DNA from: Streptomyces platensis
Lineage (GTDB): Bacteria > Actinomycetota > Actinomycetes > Streptomycetales > Streptomycetaceae
DNA length: 64,000 nucleotides
Assembly (NCBI RefSeq): GCF_008704855.1
Contig: NZ_CP023691.1
Span: 3,224,001 to 3,288,000, forward strand
Direction of reading: 5' to 3'
Position 1 is the first letter of the stretch, and every line of letters begins with the position of its first letter. Position numbers and translations under genes: made by a program. A model generated the notes under the pieces. It worked only from the letters and a program-made list of their open reading frames with translations, was not told the origin of the DNA and searched no databases. Below, piece after piece: positions 1 through 11,387 of this stretch.

Positions 1-2
1 TC

Positions 3-1643
<1,641 letters not shown>

Positions 1644-1656
1644 GCCGACCCGGACA

Positions 1657-1691
1657 CGGCGCGCTCCCCCGGTCCCTCGGGGAGCGCGCCG
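1657..1691. terminator. Bidirectional hairpin terminator
   Basis: Perfect 13-bp stem (1657-1669 with 1679-1691) and a 9-nt loop between two convergent genes, ending 14 bases after the GH3 stop. There is no U-run, which is usual for Streptomyces. Confidence 0.65.
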
Positions 1692-1750
1692 TTCGGCCGG
1701 TCACCGCACCGCGGCCGCGGGGCGCGGCGGCCCCGCGGCGGGTGGCGGAC

Positions 1751-3169
1751 TCAGGGCCGCAGCAGCGGCATCCGCCGGATCTCCTGCTTGTCCAGCTTCT
1801 TGTTGTCCGGGGCCAGCGGGGCGGGCTTGCCGGCCGGGGCCTGGACACCGGCCCAGTCGAGAAGCTCGGCGGTGGCCTTGGTGCGGTCGGCCTCCTTCAG
1901 CTTCGCGATGTTCGAGCCGTGGTTGCCGCCGGGCACGGTGAAGACGTAGGAGTCCCGGGCGCCCTTGCCGACCTCGAAGTGCTCCGAACTCCACGGGTCG
2001 TACTCACCGTTGACGAACATCATCCGCTGTGCGTGGTGGCGCACCCAGCGGTCGACGTCGGGCATCGCGCGCCGGTCGAAGCGCATCGGGATGTCCTTCG
2101 GCACGAACGACCGGGAGTTGTTGATGCCGGGGTACTTCAGCAGACCGGACAGCTGCGGGTAGCCGTAGCCGGGCTCTCCGAGCTGGGTGCCCGCCTGGTA
2201 GTAGTACGGCGTGTACGGCTCCATGCCCTGGTCGGTGTAGCTGTCGAAGCCGCCGACCTTGTCCATCCACTTCCACAGCTCATCGGTGGAGACGGTCGGC
2301 TTGGGCACCTCGGCGCAGGCGGTCTCGGCCGGCTGGTACTGCCAGAACCCGAACACCAGGTCCGTGACCATGACTTCGTAGGCCCGGTCCGCGTTGCCGA
2401 CCTTGGTGAAGGTCTGCTTCTCCTTGTCGGCCCACTTCTGGAAGCGCTTGACCATCTCGCCGCGGCGCAGCAGGGCCTCGCGCTCGATGGCGGTGAGGGC
2501 GGTGCGGCACTGCGCGGTCCCGACGGTGCGGAAGAACCGGTCGTACGCCGAGTCCTCGTCGTTGCGTACGTCATTGGGCGCGACATAGGCGACGGTGCCG
2601 TTCATGTCGTGCGGGAAGAAACGGCGGTAGTACGTGGCGGTCATGCCGCCCTTGCTGCCGCCGGTGTCGATCCAGTTCTTGCCGTAGATACGGTGCAGCG
2701 CCCGGAAGATACGGTGCTGGTCGTTGGCGGCCTGCCGGATGTCCAGCTTCTTCCAGTCGGTGGGCGTGGGCCGCGACGGGGTGAAGTACCGGTATTCCAT
2801 CGAGACTTGGTTGCCGTCGATGATCTTGGTGGGTTCGCTGCGGGACGGCGTGGTGTTCACGTTGTACCCGGAGGTGAAGAACACCGTCGGCCGGTCCACC
2901 GACTTGTGCAGCAGGGTCAGCCGCTGCTGGAAGGTCCCCTTCGAGGGGTGCCGGTGGTCAACCGGCTGGGTGTAATTCAAAACGAAGTAGCGGTAGCCGT
3001 CGACCGGCTTTTCCTCGATGAGGCTCATCCCCGGAATCGCCAGGATCCGGTCCTTGATGTCCTCGGTCCGCGGCCCGGCGGCGGTAGCCGCCCCGGCCGG
3101 CGTGCTGCCGGCTCCCGCCGTGCCTATGAGCACCGCGAGCGACAGCAGCCATCTGGTGGCCTTGCGCAT
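1751..3169 (-). CDS. Secreted S37 tripeptidyl aminopeptidase
   Basis: 472 residues. The start is ATG at 3169, preceded by GGGGAGGG and giving a signal peptide (MRKATRWLL, hydrophobic core, then AGAATAAG). An upstream in-frame start at 3388 would add 73 Arg/Pro-rich residues and has no ribosome site, so it was rejected. The product matches the S37 family (PS-10 / prolyl tri- and tetrapeptidyl aminopeptidases of Streptomyces): nucleophile in GGSKGG near residue 170, aspartate in NGEYDPWS near 390, histidine in GGNHGSN near 415. These secreted serine exopeptidases release N-terminal tripeptides from extracellular proteins. The gene stands alone, facing the GH3 gene. Confidence 0.88.
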   Translation of the reverse strand: MRKATRWLLSLAVLIGTAGAGSTPAGAATAAGPRTEDIKDRILAIPGMSLIEEKPVDGYRYFVLNYTQPVDHRHPSKGTFQQRLTLLHKSVDRPTVFFTSGYNVNTTPSRSEPTKIIDGNQVSMEYRYFTPSRPTPTDWKKLDIRQAANDQHRIFRALHRIYGKNWIDTGGSKGGMTATYYRRFFPHDMNGTVAYVAPNDVRNDEDSAYDRFFRTVGTAQCRTALTAIEREALLRRGEMVKRFQKWADKEKQTFTKVGNADRAYEVMVTDLVFGFWQYQPAETACAEVPKPTVSTDELWKWMDKVGGFDSYTDQGMEPYTPYYYQAGTQLGEPGYGYPQLSGLLKYPGINNSRSFVPKDIPMRFDRRAMPDVDRWVRHHAQRMMFVNGEYDPWSSEHFEVGKGARDSYVFTVPGGNHGSNIAKLKEADRTKATAELLDWAGVQAPAGKPAPLAPDNKKLDKQEIRRMPLLRP

Positions 3170-3312
3170 GCACCCTCCCCTTGGGATAGCAAAGGTCGGG
3201 CTGAACCTATCGGCGCGGCGGGGGTGCCACCAGCCCCTGGCGCCGTTCGGTGGATCAGCCGTTCGCGGCACGGCCGCCGCGACGCTGTGGTGGAACGGCC
3301 GCGGACGGGGCC

Positions 3313-3334
3313 GGGGCCGCCCCGGGGCGGCCCC
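3313..3334 (-). terminator. GC-rich palindrome after ABC exporter
   Basis: Perfect 11+11 bp palindrome (GGGGCCGCCCC followed at once by GGGGCGGCCCC), 12 bases beyond the stop of the exporter gene. Terminator role is inferred. Confidence 0.4.
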
Positions 3335-3345
3335 CGAACGCCCCC

Positions 3346-6300
3346 TCAGGCCGCCAGTTCCTCCTCCTCGCCCGTGAAGGTGCGCCACAGCTCCGCGTAG
3401 CGGCCGTCGTGGGCGAGGAGCTGGCCGTGGCTGCCGTCCTCGACTATCCGGCCCTGGTCGAGCAGCACCACCCGGTCCGCGCGGGCCGCGGTGGTCAGCC
3501 GGTGGGCGACCACGAGGGTGGTACGGCGCCCCACGAGCCGGTCGGTGGCCTGGTTGACGACCGCTTCGGTGGCCAGGTCCAGGGACGCGGTGGCCTCGTC
3601 GAGCAACAGCACGTCCGGGTCGACGAGTTCGGCGCGGGCCAGCGCCAGCAGCTGCCGCTGGCCGGCCGAGAGGTTGCGGCCGCGCTCGGCGACCTCGTGG
3701 AGGTAGCCGCCGTCGAGGGTGGCGATCATCGCGTGGGCGCCGACGGCCCGGGCGGCGGCCTCCACCTCGGCGTCGGTGGCGTCCGGGCGGCCGTAGGCGA
3801 TGGCGTCGCGGACCGTGCCGGCGAAGAGGTAGGACTCCTGTGGGACCACGCCGAGGCGGCGGCGGTAGCCGGTCAGGTCCAGCTCGCGCAGGTCGGTGCC
3901 GTCGACCCGGACGGCGCCCGAGGACGGGTCGTAGTACCGCGCGACCAGCTTGACCAGCGTGGACTTACCGGCGCCGGTCTCCCCGACGAAGGCGACGGTC
4001 TGGCCGGCCGGGATGGTCAGCGCGATACCGGCCAGCGCCGGCTCCTCGCCGTCGCCGCCGTAGTGGAAGTGCACATCGTCGAAGGTGATGGCACCCCGCA
4101 GCGCGGGCACCGCGCGGGGCCGCTCGACGGCCGGGGTGGTGGTCGGCTCGCGCAGCAGCTCCTGGATGCGGCCGAGCGAGACGGACGCCTGCTGGTAGCC
4201 GTCGAAGACCTGGGAGAGCTGCTGGACCGGGGCGAAGAACAGGTCGATGTAGAGCAGGTAGGCGACCAGTGCACCCGCGGTGAGGGTCTCGGAGCCGACC
4301 CGGCCGGCGCCGACGATCAGCACCAGCGCCGCCGCCACGGACGACAGCAGCTGGACGAAGGGGAAGTAGACGGATATCAGGAACTGGCCGCGGACCCGGG
4401 CCTGCCGGTAGGCGTCGCTGCGGGCGGCGAACCGCTCCGCGCCCTGCCCCTCGCGCCGGAACGCCTGCACGATCCGCAGTCCGGCCACGCTCTCCTGGAG
4501 GTCGCCGTTGACGACGCTGATCCGCTCGCGGGCGAGCTCGTAGGCCTTCACACTCTGCTTGCGGAAGAAGTACGTGCCGATGATCAGCGGCGGGAGGGTG
4601 GCGAAGACGACCAGGGCCAGCTGGAGGTCGATGGCCAGCAGCGCGATGAAGATGCCGAAGAAGGTCAGCATCGAGACCAGGGCGGTGACCAGACCGGTCT
4701 GGAGGAACGTGGACAGGGCGTCCACGTCCGTGGTCATCCTGGTCATGATCTTGCCGGTCAGCTCCCGCTCGTAGTAGTCGAGCCCGAGGCGCTGGAGCTG
4801 CGCGAAGATCTTGAGACGGAGGGCGTAGAGGATCCGCTCACCGATGCGTCCGGTCATGCGGTTGCCGCCGATCTGCGCGGCCCACTGGGCCAGGACCACG
4901 ACCAGGGCGATGGCGGCGGCCGTCCAGACACCGATCAGCGCGCCGCGGCGGACGCCCTCGTCGATGCCCTGGCGGATCAGCACCGGCAGCAGCAGCCCGG
5001 CGAGCGCGTCCACGGCGACCAGTGCCAGCGCGAAGGCCAGCGGTCCGCCGAAGCCGTCCAGCAGCCGGCGCAGGCCGTAGGAGCGCTCGGGGCGGACGGC
5101 CCGGTCCTCGTCGACGTCCGGGGTGTCCGTGGCGGGCGGCAGCGCGGCGACCTGGGCGAGCAGCTCGGGTGTCGCGGGCAGTCCGGCCATCGCGGCGCCG
5201 ATGCCGGGCCCGGCGGCGACGGCCGCGCGGGCCGCCATTCCGGCGCCGCCCGCCTCGGCCTCCTGCTCCCGGCGGACCCACAGCTCGGGGGTGATGGTGC
5301 CGTCCGCCCCGTCCCGGCCCGCCGCGCCGTCCCGTACGCCGTCGCGCCCGTCGGCGTCCGCTGCCGGGTCCCGCTGTCCGTCGGCGGCGAACTCGCCGTC
5401 GAAGGCACCGGCCAGCTCACCGGCCGGGTCCCGCTCGACGCCGCCCAGCTCCTCCGGGTCGGTCAGCAGCCTGCGGTAGAGGGGACAGCGTTCCGCCAGC
5501 TCCTCCTGGGTGCCGAGGTCGACCAGCCGCCCGCCGTCGAGGACGGCGACCCGGTCGGCGAGCGCCAGGGTGGAGGCGCGGTGCGCGATGAGCAGCGTCG
5601 TCCGGCCCGCCATGACGCCGCGCAGCGCCTCATGGATCTCGTGCTCGACCCGGGCGTCGACCGCCGAGGTCGCATCGTCCAGGACCAGCAGCCGGGGGTC
5701 GGTGAGGATGGCGCGGGCCAGGGCGACGCGCTGGCGCTGGCCGCCGGACAGGGTCAGCCCCTGCTCGCCGACCTTGGTGTCATAGCCCTCGGGGAGCTCG
5801 GATATGAAGCCGTCGGCCTGGGCGGCGCGGGCCGCGGCGCGCACCTGCTCATCGGTGGCGTCCGGATGGCCGTAGGCGATGTTGTCGCGCACGGAGTCGG
5901 AGAACAGGAAGCTGCTCTCGGGCACCAGGCCGATGGCGGCCCGCAGCGACTCCAGGGTCAGCTCGCGCACATCGTGGCCGCCGACCAGGACCCGGCCGGC
6001 GGAGACGTCGTAGAAGCGCGGCAGCAGCAGCGAGACGGTGGACTTGCCGCTGCCGGACGTGCCGACCACGGCGACGGTCTCCCCCGCCTCGATGCGCAGC
6101 GAGAAGTCATCGAGGACCGGGCGGACGGGACGGGCGGCGGACGGGGCATCCGGGGCGTCCGGGGCGGGGCCGGTGCCCTCGCCGTCGCCCTCGCCCCCGT
6201 CCGCGTCCCCGTGCAGCGGTGCGTAGCCGAACGTCACGCGGTCGAAGACGACGGTGGCCGGGGCGTCGGCGGGCAGCTCATGGGCGTCCGGCCGCTCGGC

Positions 6301-7275
6301 GAGCGTGGGCTCGGTGTCGATCAGCTCGTAGACCCGCTCCACACCGGCCCGGGCCTGCTGGCCGACGGTCAGCATCATCGCCAGCATCCGGACCGGTCCG
6401 ACCAGCTGCGCCAGATAGGTGGAGAAGGCGACGAAGGTGCCGAGGGTGATCTGTCCCTGGGTGGCCATCCAGCCGCCGAGGGCCAGCATCGCGACCTGGC
6501 CGAGCGCGGGGACGGCCTGGAGGGCGGGGGTGTAGCGGGCGTTGAGGCGGACCGTGCGCAGCCGCCCGGCGAACAGCCGGCGGCTGACCTCGCGCAGCTT
6601 CCCGGTCTCCTGCTCCTCCTGCCCGAAGCCCTTGACGACCCGCACCCCGGCTACGGCGCCGTCCACGACCCCGGCCACCGCGGCCGCCTGCCCCTGGGCG
6701 TACCAGGTGGCGGGGAAGAGGCGGGCGCGGCTGCGCTTGGCGATGAACCACAGGGCGGGGGCGACGGCCAGCGCGACGACGGTGAGCAGCGGCGACAGCA
6801 CCGCCATCACGGCCAGCGAGACCGCGAACAGCAGGACGTTCCCGATCATCATCGGGAGCATGAACAGCAGGCTCTGGATCAGCTGGAGGTCGCTGGTGGC
6901 GCGGCCGACCACCTGGCCGGTGCTGAGCTCGTCCTGCCGCCGCCCGTCGAGCCGGGCGATCGAGCCGAACATCCGGGTCCGCAGATCGTGCTGGAGGTCC
7001 AGGGCGAGCCGGCCGCCGTAGAAGCGGCGGATGTAGGTGAGGACGTAGACGACGAGCGCGGCCACGACCATGAGGGCGGCCCAGGGGCCGAGGGGGCGCG
7101 CCTGCCGGACGATGACATCGTCGATGATCAGCTTCGGTACGAGCGGGACCAGGGCCAGCACGGCCATCCCGGCGAGCGAGGAGCCCAGGGCCAGCAGCAC
7201 GTCTTTCCGGTACTGCCAGCAGTCGCGGGTCAGCCGCCGCGCCCAGCCCGCTCGTTCCGTGTCCGTCGCCGCCAC
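3346..7275 (-). CDS. One-chain heterodimeric-type ABC exporter (TMD-NBD-TMD-NBD)
   Basis: About 1309 residues, twice the length of a half transporter. Order: six-helix exporter domain, NBD1 (Walker A GTSGSGKST near residue 404, signature LSGGQ, Walker B LVLDDATSAVD), an acidic Gly/Ala-rich linker of about 100 residues, second exporter domain, NBD2 (Walker A GETGAGKST near 1096, signature LSAGQ, Walker B LLLDEATASLD). NBD1 has Asp where the catalytic Glu should be and NBD2 has a changed signature, so one of the two ATP sites is degenerate, as in heterodimeric multidrug exporters. Start: GTG 7275 has GGGAGG six bases upstream; the longer GTG at 7326 has no ribosome site and would place a TTA codon second. 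Substrate is unknown; likely drug or lipid export. Confidence 0.9.
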   Translation of the reverse strand: MAATDTERAGWARRLTRDCWQYRKDVLLALGSSLAGMAVLALVPLVPKLIIDDVIVRQARPLGPWAALMVVAALVVYVLTYIRRFYGGRLALDLQHDLRTRMFGSIARLDGRRQDELSTGQVVGRATSDLQLIQSLLFMLPMMIGNVLLFAVSLAVMAVLSPLLTVVALAVAPALWFIAKRSRARLFPATWYAQGQAAAVAGVVDGAVAGVRVVKGFGQEEQETGKLREVSRRLFAGRLRTVRLNARYTPALQAVPALGQVAMLALGGWMATQGQITLGTFVAFSTYLAQLVGPVRMLAMMLTVGQQARAGVERVYELIDTEPTLAERPDAHELPADAPATVVFDRVTFGYAPLHGDADGGEGDGEGTGPAPDAPDAPSAARPVRPVLDDFSLRIEAGETVAVVGTSGSGKSTVSLLLPRFYDVSAGRVLVGGHDVRELTLESLRAAIGLVPESSFLFSDSVRDNIAYGHPDATDEQVRAAARAAQADGFISELPEGYDTKVGEQGLTLSGGQRQRVALARAILTDPRLLVLDDATSAVDARVEHEIHEALRGVMAGRTTLLIAHRASTLALADRVAVLDGGRLVDLGTQEELAERCPLYRRLLTDPEELGGVERDPAGELAGAFDGEFAADGQRDPAADADGRDGVRDGAAGRDGADGTITPELWVRREQEAEAGGAGMAARAAVAAGPGIGAAMAGLPATPELLAQVAALPPATDTPDVDEDRAVRPERSYGLRRLLDGFGGPLAFALALVAVDALAGLLLPVLIRQGIDEGVRRGALIGVWTAAAIALVVVLAQWAAQIGGNRMTGRIGERILYALRLKIFAQLQRLGLDYYERELTGKIMTRMTTDVDALSTFLQTGLVTALVSMLTFFGIFIALLAIDLQLALVVFATLPPLIIGTYFFRKQSVKAYELARERISVVNGDLQESVAGLRIVQAFRREGQGAERFAARSDAYRQARVRGQFLISVYFPFVQLLSSVAAALVLIVGAGRVGSETLTAGALVAYLLYIDLFFAPVQQLSQVFDGYQQASVSLGRIQELLREPTTTPAVERPRAVPALRGAITFDDVHFHYGGDGEEPALAGIALTIPAGQTVAFVGETGAGKSTLVKLVARYYDPSSGAVRVDGTDLRELDLTGYRRRLGVVPQESYLFAGTVRDAIAYGRPDATDAEVEAAARAVGAHAMIATLDGGYLHEVAERGRNLSAGQRQLLALARAELVDPDVLLLDEATASLDLATEAVVNQATDRLVGRRTTLVVAHRLTTAARADRVVLLDQGRIVEDGSHGQLLAHDGRYAELWRTFTGEEEELAA

Positions 7276-7390
7276 CCGGTGCCTCCCGCCCCTCGACCTT
7301 TTCGAACTGTTCGAGGGCACTAACACCGCGTGACGCGGATTTCATCCCGCTGCCACGAACTTCTGTGCGCGCCCGGCCCCCGGCACGGCG

Positions 7391-7429
7391 GACGGCCCCG
7401 TTCCGGATCTCGTCCGGGACGGGGCCGTC
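7391..7429 (-). terminator. Hairpin terminator of the GH65-like gene
   Basis: 17-bp nearly perfect stem (7391-7407 with 7413-7429, one wobble pair) and a 5-nt loop, about 35 bases past the stop of the GH65-like gene on the minus strand. Confidence 0.65.
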
Positions 7430-7464
7430 GCTCAGCGGGGCCGTTACTCAGCGGGCGCGGCGGG

Positions 7465-10347
7465 CTACTTCCCCCGCTCCGCCGCCGGGTCCGGCACCCG
7501 CTCCACCGTCAGCTCCGAGATCCCCGGATGCGGCTTGGGCTTGCCGTCGGCCGACGGGCTCCGGTCACCGTGCACCGTGACCCGTACGTACCGGGCCGGG
7601 CTGCGGCCCGCGTATCCGGTCCCCGTCCAGTGCTTGCCGTCCAGGGAGACCTGGACGGTGTAGGACGTGGGCCGGGTCCCGTTCCAGTGCGGGGTGATCT
7701 GGCCGACGCGGGTGGTCCGGCCGAGGTCGACGGTGAGGGTGCCGGTGGCGGCGTCGGGCACCCAGGCCGTGGTGGCGTTGCCGTCCACCGCGGCGCCCGC
7801 GTAGAGACCGGGCTCCTCCGAGGTCGCGGTGGCCGTGGTGCACCGGGCCGCGTTCGAGGTGGCCGCCAGGTCCGGGCGGCGGGTCTTGAGGACGGCGGGC
7901 ACACCCCGGCTGACGATCTTCTCGCCCTCCGGCGACTCGATCCGCATCGGCGCACCGGCGGTCAGCCGCACGGTGGTCTGGTGCGCGCCGATCCCGATGT
8001 CGTAGGTCCGGCCCTGCCAGTGCAGTCCGCGCAGCGTGACGCCGTCGGAGAGCTGCGGCGGCAGCATCGGGTCGAGCCGCACCCGGTCCTCGCGCAGCCG
8101 CAGCCCTGTCAGCCCGTGGGTGAAGGTCTGGAGGAAGCCGCCCTTGCCGGTGAGGAAGTCCTGGGCGGGCTTGCCGGCGTGCGGGTCGGAGGCACCGGCC
8201 TTCTCGCCGCGCGCCTCGGAGAACTGCTGGAACGGCCCGCGGACGAACGGCTTGATGGACCGCAGCAGATAGGTGTACGTGGAGCAGCCGGCCTCGCCGA
8301 TACCGGCCGCGTCGATGGCGTGCACCGAGTCGGTCATGGCCGGGCCGTCCGGGTCGGTGTGCCCGGCGTAGAAGTCCAGCGTGCGGGCCGCCTGCGTCTG
8401 CGACATCGGCCATTCCAGCGGGTACATCAGCAGCACGGTGTCGGCCTGCTTGATGGTCGTGCCCTGGTAGCCGGCGTACTGCTCGAAGACCTTCTTCTTG
8501 CTGTCGTACGGGATGCGCAGCTTGTCGGCGACGGTCTTCCAGGAGGCCGGTGCCTTCTCGCCGAGGATCGCGGCGACCCGGCCGGCGTGCCGCAGCGCGG
8601 TGGCGGCCCCGGCGTTGGTGAACACCGCGTCGTTGACGCCGTTGCTGTACTCGTCGGGACCGGCGACGTTCTTGACGGAGTAACTGCCGTCGGTGTTACG
8701 GGTGGCCCGGGACGCCCAGAATTCGGCGATGCCCTTGAGGACCGGCCAGCCGCGGGACCGCAGCCAGGCGGTGTCCTTGGTGGCGAGGTAGTACTGCCAG
8801 GTGGCCAGGGAGATATCGCCCATGAGGTGGTTCTGGGTCTTGCAGTGCGGCGGGTCCCAGCTGTGGCACTCGGTCCACAGATCGCCCTTGCTGCCGCTGG
8901 TCCAGGAGTAGAAGAGCCCCTTGTAGCCGAGCTTGCGGGCGTTGGCGGCGGCCCCGGCCCGGGTCTTGTAGCGGTAGTCGACGATCGACCTGGCGAGGGC
9001 GGGGTGGGCGGCGAGCAGGCCCGGGTACATCCAGGTCTCGGCGTCCCAGAAGATCTCGCCGGCGTAGTTGTCGCTGGTCAGACCGGTGGGGCCGATGCTG
9101 TTGCGGTTGCCCGCGCGGGTGTTGGCCAGCAGGCCGTACTGCGCCGAGCGGACCCAGGACTGGAGGTCCCGGCGGCCCTTGACCTCGATGTCGCTGCGCC
9201 ACAGCCGCTGCCAGGCGGCGCTGTGCCGGGCGAACAGGGCGTCCCAGCCGCGGTCGGCGGCCCGCCGCGAGGCAGCGTCGGCGGCGGCGCGCGGGGTGCG
9301 GGAGGTGAGTGCGGTGTCCACGCCGACGTACTTGGTCAGCTCGTACGAGCGGCCGCTGCGGACCGGGAAGGACACCTGCTGCCGGTTGCTCAGCTTGTCC
9401 TGCGCCGCCGGGCGGGGCGGGTTGGCGCGTACGCCGGGCCCGGTGCGCAGGGTGGAGGCCACCGCGCCCTCGGTCTTCGTCCCGTCCGTGCGGAACCCGA
9501 CGTCCATGGTGCGGCCGGGGGCCGCGCCGCCGGCTTCCTTGCCGCCGGTCGCCGCGCCGCCCGTCTCCTTGCCGCCGGCCTCCTTGCCTCCGGTGGTGGC
9601 CCCGTCCTCGGAGGGCGTCATCCGGCGGGCGCCGCGGCCGTCGAGGCCGTCGGTGACCGTGGACGAGCCGCTCCAATGGGGCGTCATCCGCAGGCGTACG
9701 GCGCCGGTGTGGGCGTCGGTGCGGTCGGCGAGCACGTCGTAGACCAGGTCGGTGACGCGGCCGTCGGCGGCGGTCCAGGTCAGCGACGTACGGACGAATC
9801 CGCAGCGCAGGGAGAGCGTCTGACGGTAGTGCGAGATCCGGCCGGGCGCGGTGGCGGAGGAGAAGGTGTCGGGGTGCGCGCCGCCGGTGGCGACGTCGAG
9901 GGTGGTCCAGGTGGGGAGCGCGGCGATGGCCTGCCGGCCCTTGAGGTCCTTGGGCCCCTTGGCGTACAGCCCGGAGACGAACGAGCCGTCGTATTCGGGG
10001 GTCTTGAGCGGCCAGCCGGTCGTTCCGCCGGGGGCCGCGTAGCCGGTGCCGTTGGGCGGCACCCGCTGTCCGAGGTAGCCGTTGCCCACGAACGCGTGGT
10101 GACTGTCCTTCGGGTCGATCCTGGTGGCGGTGGCGGTCCAGCCGTCGCCCTTCATACAGGGCCCCTGCGGGGAACCGGGCGGTTCCGGCGCCGGAGTGGG
10201 CGCCGCTGCGGAGGCCGAGACGGGCGCGAGGAGCGCGATCAGCGCGGTGGCGAGCAGGGGGGCGACCAGCTTGCGGGAGCGCGGCGCCACGGGACGGACC
10301 GGCCGCTGCGGCGGCCGGTCCACGGGGTGCTGTGCCGAAGGGTGCAT
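7465..10347 (-). CDS. Secreted GH65-like glycosidase with C-terminal discoidin (F5/8 type C) domain
   Basis: 960 residues from ATG 10347 (GGAGA five bases upstream); the in-frame start at 10377 has no ribosome site. An Arg-rich n-region and the hydrophobic run LLATALIALLAPVSASA form a signal peptide. The middle matches the GH65 (alpha/alpha)6 barrel, including GPDEYSNGVNDAVFTN near residue 566, whose Glu is the general acid in this family. The last 140 residues look like a galactose-binding/discoidin fold (WVPDAATGTLTVDLG, YTVQVSLDGKHW, RYVRVTV). GH65 includes trehalose, maltose and kojibiose phosphorylases and acid trehalases; an extracellular location argues for a hydrolase. A Gly/Thr/Lys-rich repeat (TTGGKEAGGKETGGAATGGKE) is inserted near bases 9530-9600. 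Exact substrate unresolved. Confidence 0.85.
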   Translation of the reverse strand: MHPSAQHPVDRPPQRPVRPVAPRSRKLVAPLLATALIALLAPVSASAAAPTPAPEPPGSPQGPCMKGDGWTATATRIDPKDSHHAFVGNGYLGQRVPPNGTGYAAPGGTTGWPLKTPEYDGSFVSGLYAKGPKDLKGRQAIAALPTWTTLDVATGGAHPDTFSSATAPGRISHYRQTLSLRCGFVRTSLTWTAADGRVTDLVYDVLADRTDAHTGAVRLRMTPHWSGSSTVTDGLDGRGARRMTPSEDGATTGGKEAGGKETGGAATGGKEAGGAAPGRTMDVGFRTDGTKTEGAVASTLRTGPGVRANPPRPAAQDKLSNRQQVSFPVRSGRSYELTKYVGVDTALTSRTPRAAADAASRRAADRGWDALFARHSAAWQRLWRSDIEVKGRRDLQSWVRSAQYGLLANTRAGNRNSIGPTGLTSDNYAGEIFWDAETWMYPGLLAAHPALARSIVDYRYKTRAGAAANARKLGYKGLFYSWTSGSKGDLWTECHSWDPPHCKTQNHLMGDISLATWQYYLATKDTAWLRSRGWPVLKGIAEFWASRATRNTDGSYSVKNVAGPDEYSNGVNDAVFTNAGAATALRHAGRVAAILGEKAPASWKTVADKLRIPYDSKKKVFEQYAGYQGTTIKQADTVLLMYPLEWPMSQTQAARTLDFYAGHTDPDGPAMTDSVHAIDAAGIGEAGCSTYTYLLRSIKPFVRGPFQQFSEARGEKAGASDPHAGKPAQDFLTGKGGFLQTFTHGLTGLRLREDRVRLDPMLPPQLSDGVTLRGLHWQGRTYDIGIGAHQTTVRLTAGAPMRIESPEGEKIVSRGVPAVLKTRRPDLAATSNAARCTTATATSEEPGLYAGAAVDGNATTAWVPDAATGTLTVDLGRTTRVGQITPHWNGTRPTSYTVQVSLDGKHWTGTGYAGRSPARYVRVTVHGDRSPSADGKPKPHPGISELTVERVPDPAAERGK

Positions 10348-10535
10348 GGTTCTCCGTCGTCTGTGCGCGGTCCGCACCGCTCCCGCGATACGGACTCACC
10401 ATGGACATCATCAGGCCCCCGCCTGCCCTGCACCCTAGGACGGCTCCCCCGTTCGGGTCACGGGATCGACGAGGCCGGCTTCAGCCCGGGTCCTCCAATT
10501 GGTCAACAAGGCCCTCCATAGGGCACACTTTTAGA

Positions 10536-10547
10536 CTGACCAGTCAG
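10536..10547. promoter_or_regulatory. TetR-type operator (CTGAC-N2-GTCAG)
   Basis: The 12-mer CTGACCAGTCAG forms two 5-bp inverted arms around a 2-bp centre, overlapping a possible -10 box TAGACT (10532-10537), upstream of a three-gene unit ending in a TetR regulator. The natural reading is autoregulation by that TetR protein (inferred). Confidence 0.55.
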
Positions 10548-10568
10548 ATCAAAAGGGGAGGGGTGTCG

Positions 10569-11387
10569 GTGAACACCACCCGCCAGGGGGCGGCGGTCCA
10601 CGCCGACGGAATCGGAGTGGAGGGCCCACGGGGATGGGCCTTCCGAGCGGTCGACATCACCGCGGAACCGGGCACGCTGATCGCGGTCCAGGGCCCCTCC
10701 GGCTCCGGCCGCACCTGTCTGCTGCTGGCCCTCACCGGCCGGATGCGGATCACGGAAGGGGAGGCGACGGTCGCCGGGCTCGCGCTGCCCAAGCGGATGG
10801 GGTCGGTGCGCAGCCGTACCGCCCTCGCCCATGTGCCGGGCGTCGCCGACCTCGAACCGGCCCTCACGGTCGGCGAACACCTCAAGGAGCGCGCCCTGCT
10901 GGGCCCCCGTATCCAGGGCTCGCCGCTCGCTTCGCTCCCCTGGGGCAAGCGCCACAAGGAGGCCACCCGGGCCCGGGTCGACGCCGCCCTCGCGGCCGCC
11001 CGGCTCGACCCCGAGACCCTCCCCAAGGGTCTGCGCACGACCGTGCGCGATCTGGAGCGGATCGAGGCGCTGCGGCTCTCCGTCGCACTCGGGCTGATGC
11101 ACGGCCCGCAGCTGCTGGCCGTCGACGACGTGGACCTCAAGCTCGCCGACGCCGAGCGCACCGAGGCCTGGCAGCTGCTGCGGGACCTCACCCGCGAGGG
11201 CCTCACCGTCATGGCCGCCGGCGACGGCGCACCGGAGGACGCACTGATCGTCCGCACCGCGCGCACGGCCGCCGAGGCCGCCGAGGCCGCCGAGGCCGCC
11301 GAGGCCGACCCCACCCCCGTCCAGGACGACGCCCACACCACCGAGGAGGAGGCAGCGGATGCGTTCGCCGAAGCTGGCCGCTCTTGA
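10569..11387 (+). CDS. Degenerate ABC-type ATP-binding protein paired with YhgE
   Basis: 272 residues from GTG 10569, 8 bases after GGGGAGG; an in-frame GTG at 10563 is too close to the ribosome site. It has the ABC ATPase layout but altered motifs. Walker A reads GPSGSGRT, with Arg for the invariant Lys. No LSGGQ signature is visible (RDLERIEALRLSVAL stands there). Walker B is LLAVDDVD, with Asp for Glu. The C-terminus is acidic, with Ala-Glu repeats from a 9-base unit (GCCGAGGCC, bases 11268-11304). The stop lies 29 bases inside the next gene, so translation is coupled. ATP hydrolysis looks weak or lost; a structural or regulatory partner of YhgE is inferred. Confidence 0.75.
   Translation: MNTTRQGAAVHADGIGVEGPRGWAFRAVDITAEPGTLIAVQGPSGSGRTCLLLALTGRMRITEGEATVAGLALPKRMGSVRSRTALAHVPGVADLEPALTVGEHLKERALLGPRIQGSPLASLPWGKRHKEATRARVDAALAAARLDPETLPKGLRTTVRDLERIEALRLSVALGLMHGPQLLAVDDVDLKLADAERTEAWQLLRDLTREGLTVMAAGDGAPEDALIVRTARTAAEAAEAAEAAEADPTPVQDDAHTTEEEAADAFAEAGRS

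Noticed and set aside
3250..7323. 1357-codon open frame on the plus strand opposite the ABC exporter
   Set aside because: Arg/Gly/Gln-rich translation without domains; a mirror of a high-GC gene in another frame.
7273..7326. Longer start of the ABC exporter at GTG 7326
   Set aside because: No ribosome site and codon 2 would be TTA; GTG 7275 has GGGAGG at good spacing.
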